The translations under genes were made by a program, and so were the position numbers. Under the pieces are notes generated by a model, which worked only from the letters and a program-made list of their open reading frames with translations, made no database searches and had not been told where the DNA came from. A stretch of 64,000 nucleotides of DNA from SFTJ01 sp905210415 (GTDB taxonomy: Bacteria > Bacteroidota > Bacteroidia > Bacteroidales > Muribaculaceae), in NCBI GenBank assembly GCA_902476295.1, contig CABSDC010000004.1, forward strand, positions 5,492-69,491, read 5' to 3'. Positions 9,043 through 16,400 of this stretch are shown piece after piece. Position 1 is the first letter of the stretch. The number at the start of each line of letters is the position of its first letter.

Positions 9043-9121
9043 AATGCGTTATGGGATAGAAGCCTTTCGGTCGAGACATCAGGTTCGATTTACGATAGCC
9101 CGACGGCGGAGCCGGAACGCC

Positions 9122-12100
9122 CTAATCTATACCATTAATCAGGTTGTAAAGATTTTCAAACTTATCTACAACGCCATATCTTACTTTTGAGGTTGAAATG
9201 CGGTTGAAGAGTTTCTTGGCACATTCTGTCTTGGCTTTTTCTACACCTCTTAGTTCCATACCATCGAGGGAACCTTTGGTTTCAGCCACGAAGAAAACGT
9301 GTCGCACTGTTCTGTCGTTGAACACAATAGCCCAGTCGGGAGCATAGTTGCCAACCGGCGTAGGAATTTTCAATTTGCGTGGTAACTTAGCATAAACCTG
9401 TACCTCAGTAGCACCTTCAAGAGCCTCTGCAAATGCCTTTTCACCCTCGCTATCAAAAGCAATGTATGGCGTAATGTGCTTCTGAGCCTCAATAACCTTA
9501 TTGATGTTGAGTTTTCGCTCGGGCACGAAGATGCTGCTGTCGTACTTGCCGGCAATACGGTTGTAGGAAATATGCTCTACAATCATAGTTGCCTTTTGCT
9601 CACGAATAGTCTTAACCACATTGCGGATAAATTCTTCGGGGTTGTTTTTGAACAGCAGGATTTTATTTTCTATGCCTTGCAGTATCTTTACCACTGAGCG
9701 GCGTGTGAGCCTTGCACCTCGGGCGATGTCGCCCACGAGGTCATAAGGCACGTTTGAAGTGCTTACGTCGGTCAGTTCGCTTGTTGTGGTCTTAGTGCTG
9801 CCAAACTCCGTAACTTTATCGCTGTCCTGTGTGCCTGTAACCTTTACATACTGCAACTTCGTAACAGTAAGATTAGCTCGCAAAGCGGCAACGACTTTCT
9901 CGATAAGTTCGTTGCTATCGTAGTGGACGGTATAGACATACTTGTTGTTTATCTCGTTCCACATTTCCTGGAAACGTTCGTTGTCGAAGTTCTCGTTAAG
10001 ATTGTTCTCCGGTGTTGACGTTTCCACCGGCTCAACCATATCATCAAGCACTTTCGGATTGAAGATGCCTGCCACGAGTTTCATAACACCCTCGGAAATC
10101 GGTTGCAATTTCGGTGGCAATGGAGCGAGTTCTCCCTTGTCTGCCGCTGCAAGGTATGTCGGTGTAAGTCGTCCGTCGTCATCCACATAATCGTTTTGAT
10201 ACAGATAGCCTATAATAGTAGAAGCCTCGGCAAGAGAAATCTTGTGCTGCTCGCCAGTAGCATCTTTCACGATGCGACCGAGGAAGTAGTCCTGCGAAGC
10301 CGCCGTAACACGGTCGCGCAGAGCCTCGCAAGTTTCACGTTGTAGAGCCGAAGTGAAGTCGGCATAACTCTCATTGGCAATCACAGTGAGTACGTTGATA
10401 GCGTGAATATCATCGCCGAGTGTCTGCTTATCCTGACGCACACCGTCTTTGTCAACGCAAAGACGCAAGCCACGTCCAACCTCTTGCCGCTTGGCAGTAG
10501 TGGAGTTGCTGTGGCGGAGTGTGCATATTTGGAACACATTCGGGTTATCCCAGCCCTCACGCAGAGCGGAGTGCGAGAAAATGAAGCGAGTGGGTTCTTC
10601 AAAACTGAGCAGTCGCTCTTTGTTTTTGAGAATAAGGTCGTAAGCCGAAATGTCGTCAGACATATCCGAGCCACGTTTCACCGAACTGTTCACCGAGCGG
10701 CCTTTCTTGTCGATAGAGAAGTAGCCGCGGTGAGTTTCGTATGGGCGGAACCGACGCAGATACTTGTCGTAGTCGGTATCGAAAACGGTCATATACTTAT
10801 TGACAAGTCGGGCGTATTCTTCCTCGAAGATACGCTGAAACTTACCTTTCACCTCATTGCCCTCTTCGTCGTATTGGCGATAGTTCGCCACCTCGTCAAT
10901 AAAGAAAAGCGAGAGGCACTTTATTCCACGATTGAAAAGTTCTTTTTCTTTCTCGAAGTGAGCACGGATAGTCTCACGAATCTGCACTCGTTGCATTGCT
11001 TCCTCGTTGCTGTCGCCAATCACTTCGCCGCAGGATATGGTTGTGCCGTTCAGGAACGTAACGTAGCCGCGACCGCGAGGATTAATCTCCGTCACAGTGA
11101 AGCCCTCATATTCTGTAAGTCCGCTTTCGGCTCGCAAGTCGTCGCCCACGTCAAATTTCTTGATTTCACGGCGTATTGCTCCAGCAGCGTTGTGAGTTTC
11201 GAGTTCGATGCGAGCCACCGGCGGGTGCTTTGGAGAGAGTTCGATGCCGTCGAGGTAGAGATAATGACTTGTGCCACGCAAGTTCTTTATCTCGAAGCCT
11301 TGCACCTGTATTCGCTTCACGAGGCGTTCTTTGTAGGCGTCGTAAGCGTCGAGAGCATATATCGTGTCGTGTTTGGTTTTGTGGGTGGCTGAGTAGTTGA
11401 GTGTGAATAGCGGATTAAACTTTTTGAGTGCAGTCTGTGTGGCCTCGCCCTCCATTTTCTGTGGCTCGTCCATGATGATAATCGGGCGGTTGGCGGCAAT
11501 AACGTCTATCGGACGGCGAGAAGCAAACTCGTCGCGCTTTGAATATATAATTTTACTTTCCTTACTTCTTGCGCCCTCTTTCATTGAAGCGGCAAAGGCT
11601 TGGGTGTTGATAATCATTACCGAAATGCCGCTGTCCTGCGAGAATTGGTCGAGCTGTTGCAGGTTGCTGCTGTTATACACAAACCAGCGAGCCTTTTTGC
11701 CGTAATGCTCCATGAAGTGGTCTTCGAGCATGCTGAAACTCTTAGCCACGCCCTCACGAATGGCGATGCTTGGTACCACGACGATGAACTTACACCAGCC
11801 ATAACGGCGATTGAGTTCAAACATCGTCTTGATGTAAACGTAAGTCTTACCAGTACCTGTTTCCATCTCGATGTCAAGGCTCACACGTCCTTGTCCTTTG
11901 GCGAGTGAGGTGCTTGGCTGAATGAGTTGAGCCACCTGAATGTCGCGGATATTGTCTAATATCTGCTCATTTGTCAGCACAATCTCGCCATTGCTATAGC
12001 CCGAATCTTCACCCTCAAAGGCGATAGTTTGGGCTCGTTTGCCGAGGTCGATGCGATAGCCCTTTTGTCCTTGCTGAGCCGGCTGCCCTGCAAAGACATT

Positions 12101-12157
12101 GACGGTATTTTCCCCCGCCTCGGTTTGGTATTGCTGTATCTTAAACTTAAACTTCAC
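9122..12157 (-). CDS. res: Type III-like restriction endonuclease subunit (Res)
   Basis: A 1011-residue superfamily 2 helicase/nuclease. Walker A GTGKT is at residues 101-105 and motif II appears as DEPQ at 230-233. Motif VI appears as EVGRGLRL near residue 580. A C-terminal nuclease core follows, with APDWAIVF and, about 15 residues later, AETKGS, the PD...(D/E)xK arrangement of type III Res subunits. In type III systems Res forms a complex with Mod, translocates or slides after recognition of inversely oriented sites, and cuts unmodified DNA. Here the mod gene lies upstream on the same strand but is separated from res by a Bro-N/Fic gene and two palindromes. It is the last gene of the island. 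Confidence 0.93.
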   Translation of the reverse strand: MKFKFKIQQYQTEAGENTVNVFAGQPAQQGQKGYRIDLGKRAQTIAFEGEDSGYSNGEIVLTNEQILDNIRDIQVAQLIQPSTSLAKGQGRVSLDIEMETGTGKTYVYIKTMFELNRRYGWCKFIVVVPSIAIREGVAKSFSMLEDHFMEHYGKKARWFVYNSSNLQQLDQFSQDSGISVMIINTQAFAASMKEGARSKESKIIYSKRDEFASRRPIDVIAANRPIIIMDEPQKMEGEATQTALKKFNPLFTLNYSATHKTKHDTIYALDAYDAYKERLVKRIQVQGFEIKNLRGTSHYLYLDGIELSPKHPPVARIELETHNAAGAIRREIKKFDVGDDLRAESGLTEYEGFTVTEINPRGRGYVTFLNGTTISCGEVIGDSNEEAMQRVQIRETIRAHFEKEKELFNRGIKCLSLFFIDEVANYRQYDEEGNEVKGKFQRIFEEEYARLVNKYMTVFDTDYDKYLRRFRPYETHRGYFSIDKKGRSVNSSVKRGSDMSDDISAYDLILKNKERLLSFEEPTRFIFSHSALREGWDNPNVFQICTLRHSNSTTAKRQEVGRGLRLCVDKDGVRQDKQTLGDDIHAINVLTVIANESYADFTSALQRETCEALRDRVTAASQDYFLGRIVKDATGEQHKISLAEASTIIGYLYQNDYVDDDGRLTPTYLAAADKGELAPLPPKLQPISEGVMKLVAGIFNPKVLDDMVEPVETSTPENNLNENFDNERFQEMWNEINNKYVYTVHYDSNELIEKVVAALRANLTVTKLQYVKVTGTQDSDKVTEFGSTKTTTSELTDVSTSNVPYDLVGDIARGARLTRRSVVKILQGIENKILLFKNNPEEFIRNVVKTIREQKATMIVEHISYNRIAGKYDSSIFVPERKLNINKVIEAQKHITPYIAFDSEGEKAFAEALEGATEVQVYAKLPRKLKIPTPVGNYAPDWAIVFNDRTVRHVFFVAETKGSLDGMELRGVEKAKTECAKKLFNRISTSKVRYGVVDKFENLYNLINGID

Positions 12158-12186
12158 GTTATTTCAGTTTTTAGTAAGTTGAAATG

Positions 12187-12256
12187 TGTACCCGATTTTG
12201 CGTTTTCGGGTACATATTTAGCATAACGTGTACCCGATTTTGCGTTTTCGGGTACA
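12187..12256. repeat. Two identical 28-bp palindromes between fic and res
   Basis: Each copy has 9-bp perfect arms, TGTACCCGA and TCGGGTACA, around a 10-bp loop (TTTTGCGTTT). The copies are at 12187-12214 and 12229-12256 (42-bp period), and the identity extends a few bases into the flanks. They fill most of the 101-bp gap between the fic stop and the res start. They could form mRNA hairpins or be a tandem operator. No T-tract follows, so a plain terminator is unlikely. Confidence 0.9.
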
Positions 12257-12258
12257 TA

Positions 12259-13140
12259 TTAATCGTTTTGTTCATAATAATATGAATAGTCGATACCTTT
12301 CATAAACATCTCGCGGTCGTTTATCTTGTCAGTCAAAGCATCGGTTATCAGTTCTCTTATTCTTTGAGAATTTACCGGGCTTAGCCGCATTGCTTCCATA
12401 TAGTCGGTCTTATCAATTTGGCTCCAGTCAACGCACTTTTTCAGAGAGCGTTTAAGAATTAGATCAAGCCAAATTCGAGTACTTCTGCCATTGCCCTCCA
12501 TGAATGGGTGAGCTATGTTCATTTCAACATATTTATCCACTATCTCCTCAAGCGTTGTTTCGGGCATCTTCTCTATTTGTGAAAGTGTCTCACCTAAAAA
12601 TCTCGAAACAGCAAATTGAAATCCTCCCTTTGCGATATTTTTCTGACGTATCTGTCCGGCAAAGTCGTAAAGCCCACCGAACAAAAAAGCATGGATTTGC
12701 TGCAATCCTCGTGCTGTCCCCACTTCTATGGTTTGCAACAGGGTGCTATCCCATAATTGATACGCTTTATCGCGGCTTTTACTGTCTATTTGGTTTTCAC
12801 CGGTAATTAACCAGCGAGCAAAGGCTGATGCGTGTTTGCTTGGAACTGATTCTATCAACCGAAGTAATTCATCTTGAGGTAAACAATCGGTAAGATAACG
12901 CTTGCCATCTGAGGCTACGAGTTTCAGTTGGTTACAAATTGTAACCAACTCATTTCCGGCTTTTGTCAAACGATGCTTCAACACTTTCCAATAATTGCGT
13001 GGATTCTTGCTATCGGTAAGTACGGCTATTACGTCAACCACCGAGAACAACCAGCGATTGCTGTCATAGTCCCATGCCGCACGCACTTCTTGGTCATTAA
13101 AGAAGCGTATTGATATTTTGTTTTGTTTGTCAGCAGCCAT
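12259..13140 (-). CDS. Bro-N / Fic domain fusion protein
   Basis: A 293-residue protein. Residues ~8-100 (IRFFNDQEVRAAWD...SVVDVIAVLTDS) resemble the Bro-N DNA-binding domain of phage and mobile-element proteins. Residues ~140-260 hold a Fic domain with the complete catalytic motif HPFMEGNGRSTR at 211-222 (HxFx[D/E]GNGRxxR). Fic enzymes usually transfer AMP from ATP to a hydroxyl side chain on a target protein. I see no obvious (S/T)xxxE(G/N) inhibitory helix in this chain, so regulation may lie in the Bro-N part or in a partner. The gene starts 6 bp after the mod stop and precedes res. It could regulate the restriction genes, guard against their loss or act as an abortive effector. Confidence 0.85.
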   Translation of the reverse strand: MAADKQNKISIRFFNDQEVRAAWDYDSNRWLFSVVDVIAVLTDSKNPRNYWKVLKHRLTKAGNELVTICNQLKLVASDGKRYLTDCLPQDELLRLIESVPSKHASAFARWLITGENQIDSKSRDKAYQLWDSTLLQTIEVGTARGLQQIHAFLFGGLYDFAGQIRQKNIAKGGFQFAVSRFLGETLSQIEKMPETTLEEIVDKYVEMNIAHPFMEGNGRSTRIWLDLILKRSLKKCVDWSQIDKTDYMEAMRLSPVNSQRIRELITDALTDKINDREMFMKGIDYSYYYEQND

Positions 13141-13146
13141 AAATTT

Positions 13147-15111
13147 TTACAGTATTTTGCAAGTGGTATCGGGGGAGTAGTTGGCAAAGAGTTGGTCGAA
13201 GTTATCGAGCACGTTGTCGTTGGCGGCACTGGCGTCTCGCATCACGAAATACACAGGCTTTTGCTTGGCTATTTCGGTGATAGTGGCTTCGTTAACGTCG
13301 CGGTCGAAGCAAGCCATGAGGTAACCGCCATCAACGCACCACACCTCTTTGCCGGCGATTTCAGTCTTTTCAATCTTAGCCGAGAGTTCGATGCCGAGGT
13401 CGAGCATCACTTGGAACAGCAAGTCTTCGCCCGTGCGGTCAGGCTTGATGTTGTCGGCAAGAGTGAAAAGATTATTGGCATTGAAGTCATCCGGCGTGTA
13501 GTACACATCTTCCATATTGCTCGAATCGAGTTTCAGCACACGGAAACCGATGTCGAGGTCTTGAGCCATTACCCCGGCTTCTTCTTTCACTTTGCGACCG
13601 GCACGGCGTATTCGCTCCTTGCCAATTTCGCAAATGTTGTTATAACCTGCTTTGCGAGCCTCACTCTTTTCATCTGTAACTTCCGGGAGTTGTACCATAA
13701 TGAATTTGCGATGCCCACCGTCCTCTGCATTGAGTTTCATTACAGCGTGTGCGGTAGTAGCCGAGCCGCTGAAGAAGTCGAGGATAATATCATTCTCTTT
13801 TGCAATAGAACTTACAAGTCGTTGAGCGACATATACAGGTTTAGGATTATCAAATGGAAGTCCCATAGCTGTGTCAGAACCTCCATAATACAACAAAGAA
13901 GAAACTGACTCTGTCATATTTTCTTTTAAAAAATACTTTTGACGGGGTTGAGTTGTTTCGTCTTTTCCAAATTCGACTTTACCTAAATATAGAATTTCAT
14001 CCATCTTTGAATCTGTAAAACGCCAACCTTTGGATGGTACAGGGCAAGGTTTTCTTGTAATAGGATGTAATAAAGGTCTGTGTGACCGAGTTTCAGGCTT
14101 ATCAGGAGCTGCCATTGACACAGGTTGGTATATGCGCCCTTCATCATCAATGAAAGAATATGCTAATTCCCCACCACTTAATTCTGCTTTATGTTTCTTT
14201 ATCCATTCCTTATATTCATCACGTACTTTTTCTGTAACTCCACCATATTTCTTAATTAAACCCTCTACTACAGACAGCATTGCTTTTGCATTTTCTTTTT
14301 CTTTCAAAAACGGAGTTTTAATCGAAAATTCACATATATTTTTGCAAAAAACAAGTATGGATTCATGTTGATAGGCGACGCCAGCAACAATTCCTTTAGG
14401 ATTTCTTTTATCCCAAATAATTGTACCTAAATAATTATGTGCTCCAAATATTTCTTTGCAGATTGATTCTAAGATAGCTACTTCATGCTCATCTATATGA
14501 AGGAGAATAGCCCCATCTTCCGTCAGCAAATCTCTTGCCACTTTCAGACGTGGGTATATCATATTGAGCCAGTCGGTGTGGAAACGACCGTTGCTTTCGG
14601 TGTTGCGTTGCATCGGGTCAACGGTTTGATTGCCTTCATCGTCAAACAAGCCGCTTTGTGCCTCGAAGTCGTCTTTGCCTTGTGTAAAGTCGTCGTTATA
14701 CACAAAGTCGTTGCCAGTGTTATATGGTGGGTCGATGTAAATCATTTTCACCTTACCGAGGTAGGTTTCACGCAACACTTTCAGCACATCGAGGTTGTCG
14801 CCCTCAATGTAGAGGTTTTGCGTGTTGTCAAAATCCACACTTTCCTCACGGCACGGGCGGAGCGTTTGCGTGGTGGGTGTGTTGGCGAGGCGTGAAGCGG
14901 CACGCTTGTCGGGCCAGGTAAACTGATAGCGTTCCTCGCCCTCATCGAGCACCTCATTCGACAACTCCGCACGGAGTTTGTCGAAATCTATGGCAAGTTC
15001 CGGCTTGCCCTCTTTATCGAGCCTTTCGGTGACGCACTGCGGAAACAACGCAGCAATCTTCTGCACATTTCCGCCCACCACGTCCCGGCTCATCATCTTT
15101 AACTTATCCAT
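13147..15111 (-). CDS. mod: Type III-like N6-adenine DNA methyltransferase (Mod)
   Basis: 654 residues. The catalytic DPPY motif is at 127-130 (IYIDPPYNTGNDF) and the AdoMet-binding motif I is at about 445-456 (DFFSGSATTAHA). This order (motif IV before motif I) is that of beta-class adenine methyltransferases such as type III Mod. The region between them (about residues 200-440) is the target recognition domain. Bases 13790-14520, which encode it, are strikingly A+T-rich compared with both ends of the gene, which suggests TRD replacement. Mod methylates the recognition site and pairs with Res encoded downstream. Confidence 0.93.
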   Translation of the reverse strand: MDKLKMMSRDVVGGNVQKIAALFPQCVTERLDKEGKPELAIDFDKLRAELSNEVLDEGEERYQFTWPDKRAASRLANTPTTQTLRPCREESVDFDNTQNLYIEGDNLDVLKVLRETYLGKVKMIYIDPPYNTGNDFVYNDDFTQGKDDFEAQSGLFDDEGNQTVDPMQRNTESNGRFHTDWLNMIYPRLKVARDLLTEDGAILLHIDEHEVAILESICKEIFGAHNYLGTIIWDKRNPKGIVAGVAYQHESILVFCKNICEFSIKTPFLKEKENAKAMLSVVEGLIKKYGGVTEKVRDEYKEWIKKHKAELSGGELAYSFIDDEGRIYQPVSMAAPDKPETRSHRPLLHPITRKPCPVPSKGWRFTDSKMDEILYLGKVEFGKDETTQPRQKYFLKENMTESVSSLLYYGGSDTAMGLPFDNPKPVYVAQRLVSSIAKENDIILDFFSGSATTAHAVMKLNAEDGGHRKFIMVQLPEVTDEKSEARKAGYNNICEIGKERIRRAGRKVKEEAGVMAQDLDIGFRVLKLDSSNMEDVYYTPDDFNANNLFTLADNIKPDRTGEDLLFQVMLDLGIELSAKIEKTEIAGKEVWCVDGGYLMACFDRDVNEATITEIAKQKPVYFVMRDASAANDNVLDNFDQLFANYSPDTTCKIL

Positions 15112-15124
15112 ATATAGCTAATGT

Positions 15125-15198
15125 TTAATTCGTATGAAAACAGTCTTTATTCCACTTATCGATATTTGTATCGACATAATTCATAATATTTTCAAATG
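15125..15198 (-). pseudogene. Out-of-frame C-terminal tail of the RAYT transposase
   Basis: After the Tyr-containing HIIRN block the reading frame of the transposase ends early (stop at 15181). One frame over, the sequence continues as IMNYVDTNIDKWNKDCF, the conserved family ending, and stops at 15125. A single indel near 15195 would restore a family-length protein. Confidence 0.7.
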
Positions 15199-15798
15199 CA
15201 ATCGTTGATTGCGTATTATATGTTCGTGATAATTCCGTTGCCAAATTCCCTGTAGGGGCGCAATATTTTGCGCCCGCCCGGTTGAATGAGGACCGGCAAT
15301 ATTTTGCGCCCGCCCGGTTGAATGAGGACCGGCAATATTTTGCAATTGCAATTGACGTTTGACTTCAATGGAACAAGCGGCTTTAAATGAGCGAATAATC
15401 ACAGCAAGCCTCGAATTAAAATGATTATCATCTCGCAGCTCACCATGACGCGGCGGACGCAAACAACCGATATTTTTTTTTGAAGTTTGAATTGCTTGTG
15501 TGGGCATTGTATGTGCGGGCGCAAAGTATTGCGCCCCTACCGGCTTTTGTGCCCCCACATATAACACTATATGGATGTGATTGGGCATCACCACGTAATT
15601 CAACAACTCAACATCCTTATGATGATTTGGAATTGACAATAAACACTCGTTTATGATATTTCCGATTGTCGATAATTCAAGCTCTCCATTATAAATATTG
15701 CCGAAAATATGTCGTTTATCATTGGCACAAATTGTAACGAAATAAATTCCGCTATTATAATTATGCCATTCAGCCCGAAATGTATGTCTATCACTCAT
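15181..15798 (-). CDS. REP-associated tyrosine transposase (RAYT, Y1_Tnp), probably damaged
   Basis: A 205-residue open frame. Residues about 10-90 show the Y1 transposase fold of RAYTs: FRAEWHNYNSGIYFVTICA near the start and MPNHIHIVL carrying the metal-binding HxH (HIH). The Tyr block is near the end (WQRNYHEHIIRN). Between them the protein holds non-family sequence made of 12-residue units (NIAGPHSTGRAQ, just over two copies). These come from a 36-bp DNA repeat containing REP-like palindromes. The conserved tail is out of frame, so activity is doubtful. The ATG overlaps the DUF4391 stop by 4 bp (ATGA), an odd coupling for a transposase gene inside a defence operon. Confidence 0.75.
   Translation of the reverse strand: MSDRHTFRAEWHNYNSGIYFVTICANDKRHIFGNIYNGELELSTIGNIINECLLSIPNHHKDVELLNYVVMPNHIHIVLYVGAQKPVGAQYFAPAHTMPTQAIQTSKKNIGCLRPPRHGELRDDNHFNSRLAVIIRSFKAACSIEVKRQLQLQNIAGPHSTGRAQNIAGPHSTGRAQNIAPLQGIWQRNYHEHIIRNQRLHLKIL
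15256..15344. repeat. 36-bp tandem repeats with a REP-like palindrome inside the RAYT gene
   Basis: Two full 36-bp units (15260-15295 and 15296-15331) are followed by a partial third. The first boundary forms the palindrome GGGCGCAA-TATT-TTGCGCCC at 15256-15275. Because the unit is a multiple of three, the reading frame is kept. Confidence 0.85.
15517..15536. repeat. Second REP-like palindrome in the RAYT gene, inverted
   Basis: GGGCGCAA-AGTA-TTGCGCCC has the same arms as the palindrome at 15256-15275. Its flanking word (CCTAC after it) is the reverse complement of the GTAGG before the first copy, so the two REP-like units face each other across about 240 bp. Confidence 0.8.
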
Positions 15799-16397
15799 AT
15801 TTCACCTCCTTTCAATCGCTTAATTTCATTATAGAGTTCACGCTTGCGGCGAGGTTGCTTGGTAGCGTTCATTTGACGCTCCAAGTTAGCTATTTGTTGT
15901 TGGAGTTTCTGCTTTTCCTCGTCGATTTTGATTTGTTCGGTGAGCGAGTTTTCTTGCTCCACCACAAAATTTCCAATCGAGGAAATAAGATAACTCCACA
16001 CCATGTCAAAATTCAGTCCGATTAATGGCAAAGAAGCATCATTGACTTGTAGCCATTCGGATATAAAGAATTTTGTATGGTAAGCCGCAAACCTAACCTT
16101 GTCGGCATATCGCAAAGCGAAGATAATTCGCTGCGGAATTGCCTTTGCAATAAGGACTATAGCCTTGCTGTCGAAGTCGGAACGCTTCAACTCAACATCA
16201 ACCACGAAGATACCTTTAACTTCCGTTCCCTCTGCCACGGCAGGAAGTGTGGTTGAAATAATGGCATTGACAAAATCAAGTCTTGCAACGCTTGTATCGA
16301 TTAACAAGCGTTGAGCGGCTGAAAACTGATATTTCTGATAAATATTAGCTTTCGGCAGTGGCTTCTTGACTTCAGTTGATTTTGGCAGTCCGTACAT
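15795..16397 (-). CDS. DUF4391 domain protein of the restriction island
   Basis: A 200-residue cytoplasmic protein. The early part (MYGLPKSTEVKKPLPKANIY, then IFVVDVELK near 70) resembles DUF4391 proteins, which are encoded beside large helicases and Mod-like methyltransferases. Residues ~150-195 form a charged coiled coil (EKQKLQQQIANLERQMNAT). No catalytic motif is evident. The gene starts 3 bp after the helicase stop and ends overlapping the RAYT start by 4 bp, so it is translated with the helicase. A role as an adaptor between helicase and methyltransferase is an inference from position only. Confidence 0.78.
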   Translation of the reverse strand: MYGLPKSTEVKKPLPKANIYQKYQFSAAQRLLIDTSVARLDFVNAIISTTLPAVAEGTEVKGIFVVDVELKRSDFDSKAIVLIAKAIPQRIIFALRYADKVRFAAYHTKFFISEWLQVNDASLPLIGLNFDMVWSYLISSIGNFVVEQENSLTEQIKIDEEKQKLQQQIANLERQMNATKQPRRKRELYNEIKRLKGGEI

Positions 16398-16400
16398 AAT

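Noticed and set aside
10403..11392. A 329-codon open frame on the plus strand inside res
   Set aside because: It is a mirror frame of the res coding strand, has no family features and overlaps the helicase motifs of res completely.
13123..13908. A 261-codon plus-strand frame inside mod
   Set aside because: It is antisense to mod, which has clear catalytic motifs. No promoter or family match is seen.
15260..15344. 36-bp tandem repeats considered as a CRISPR array
   Set aside because: The units abut directly without spacers, lie inside a reading frame and no cas genes are present.
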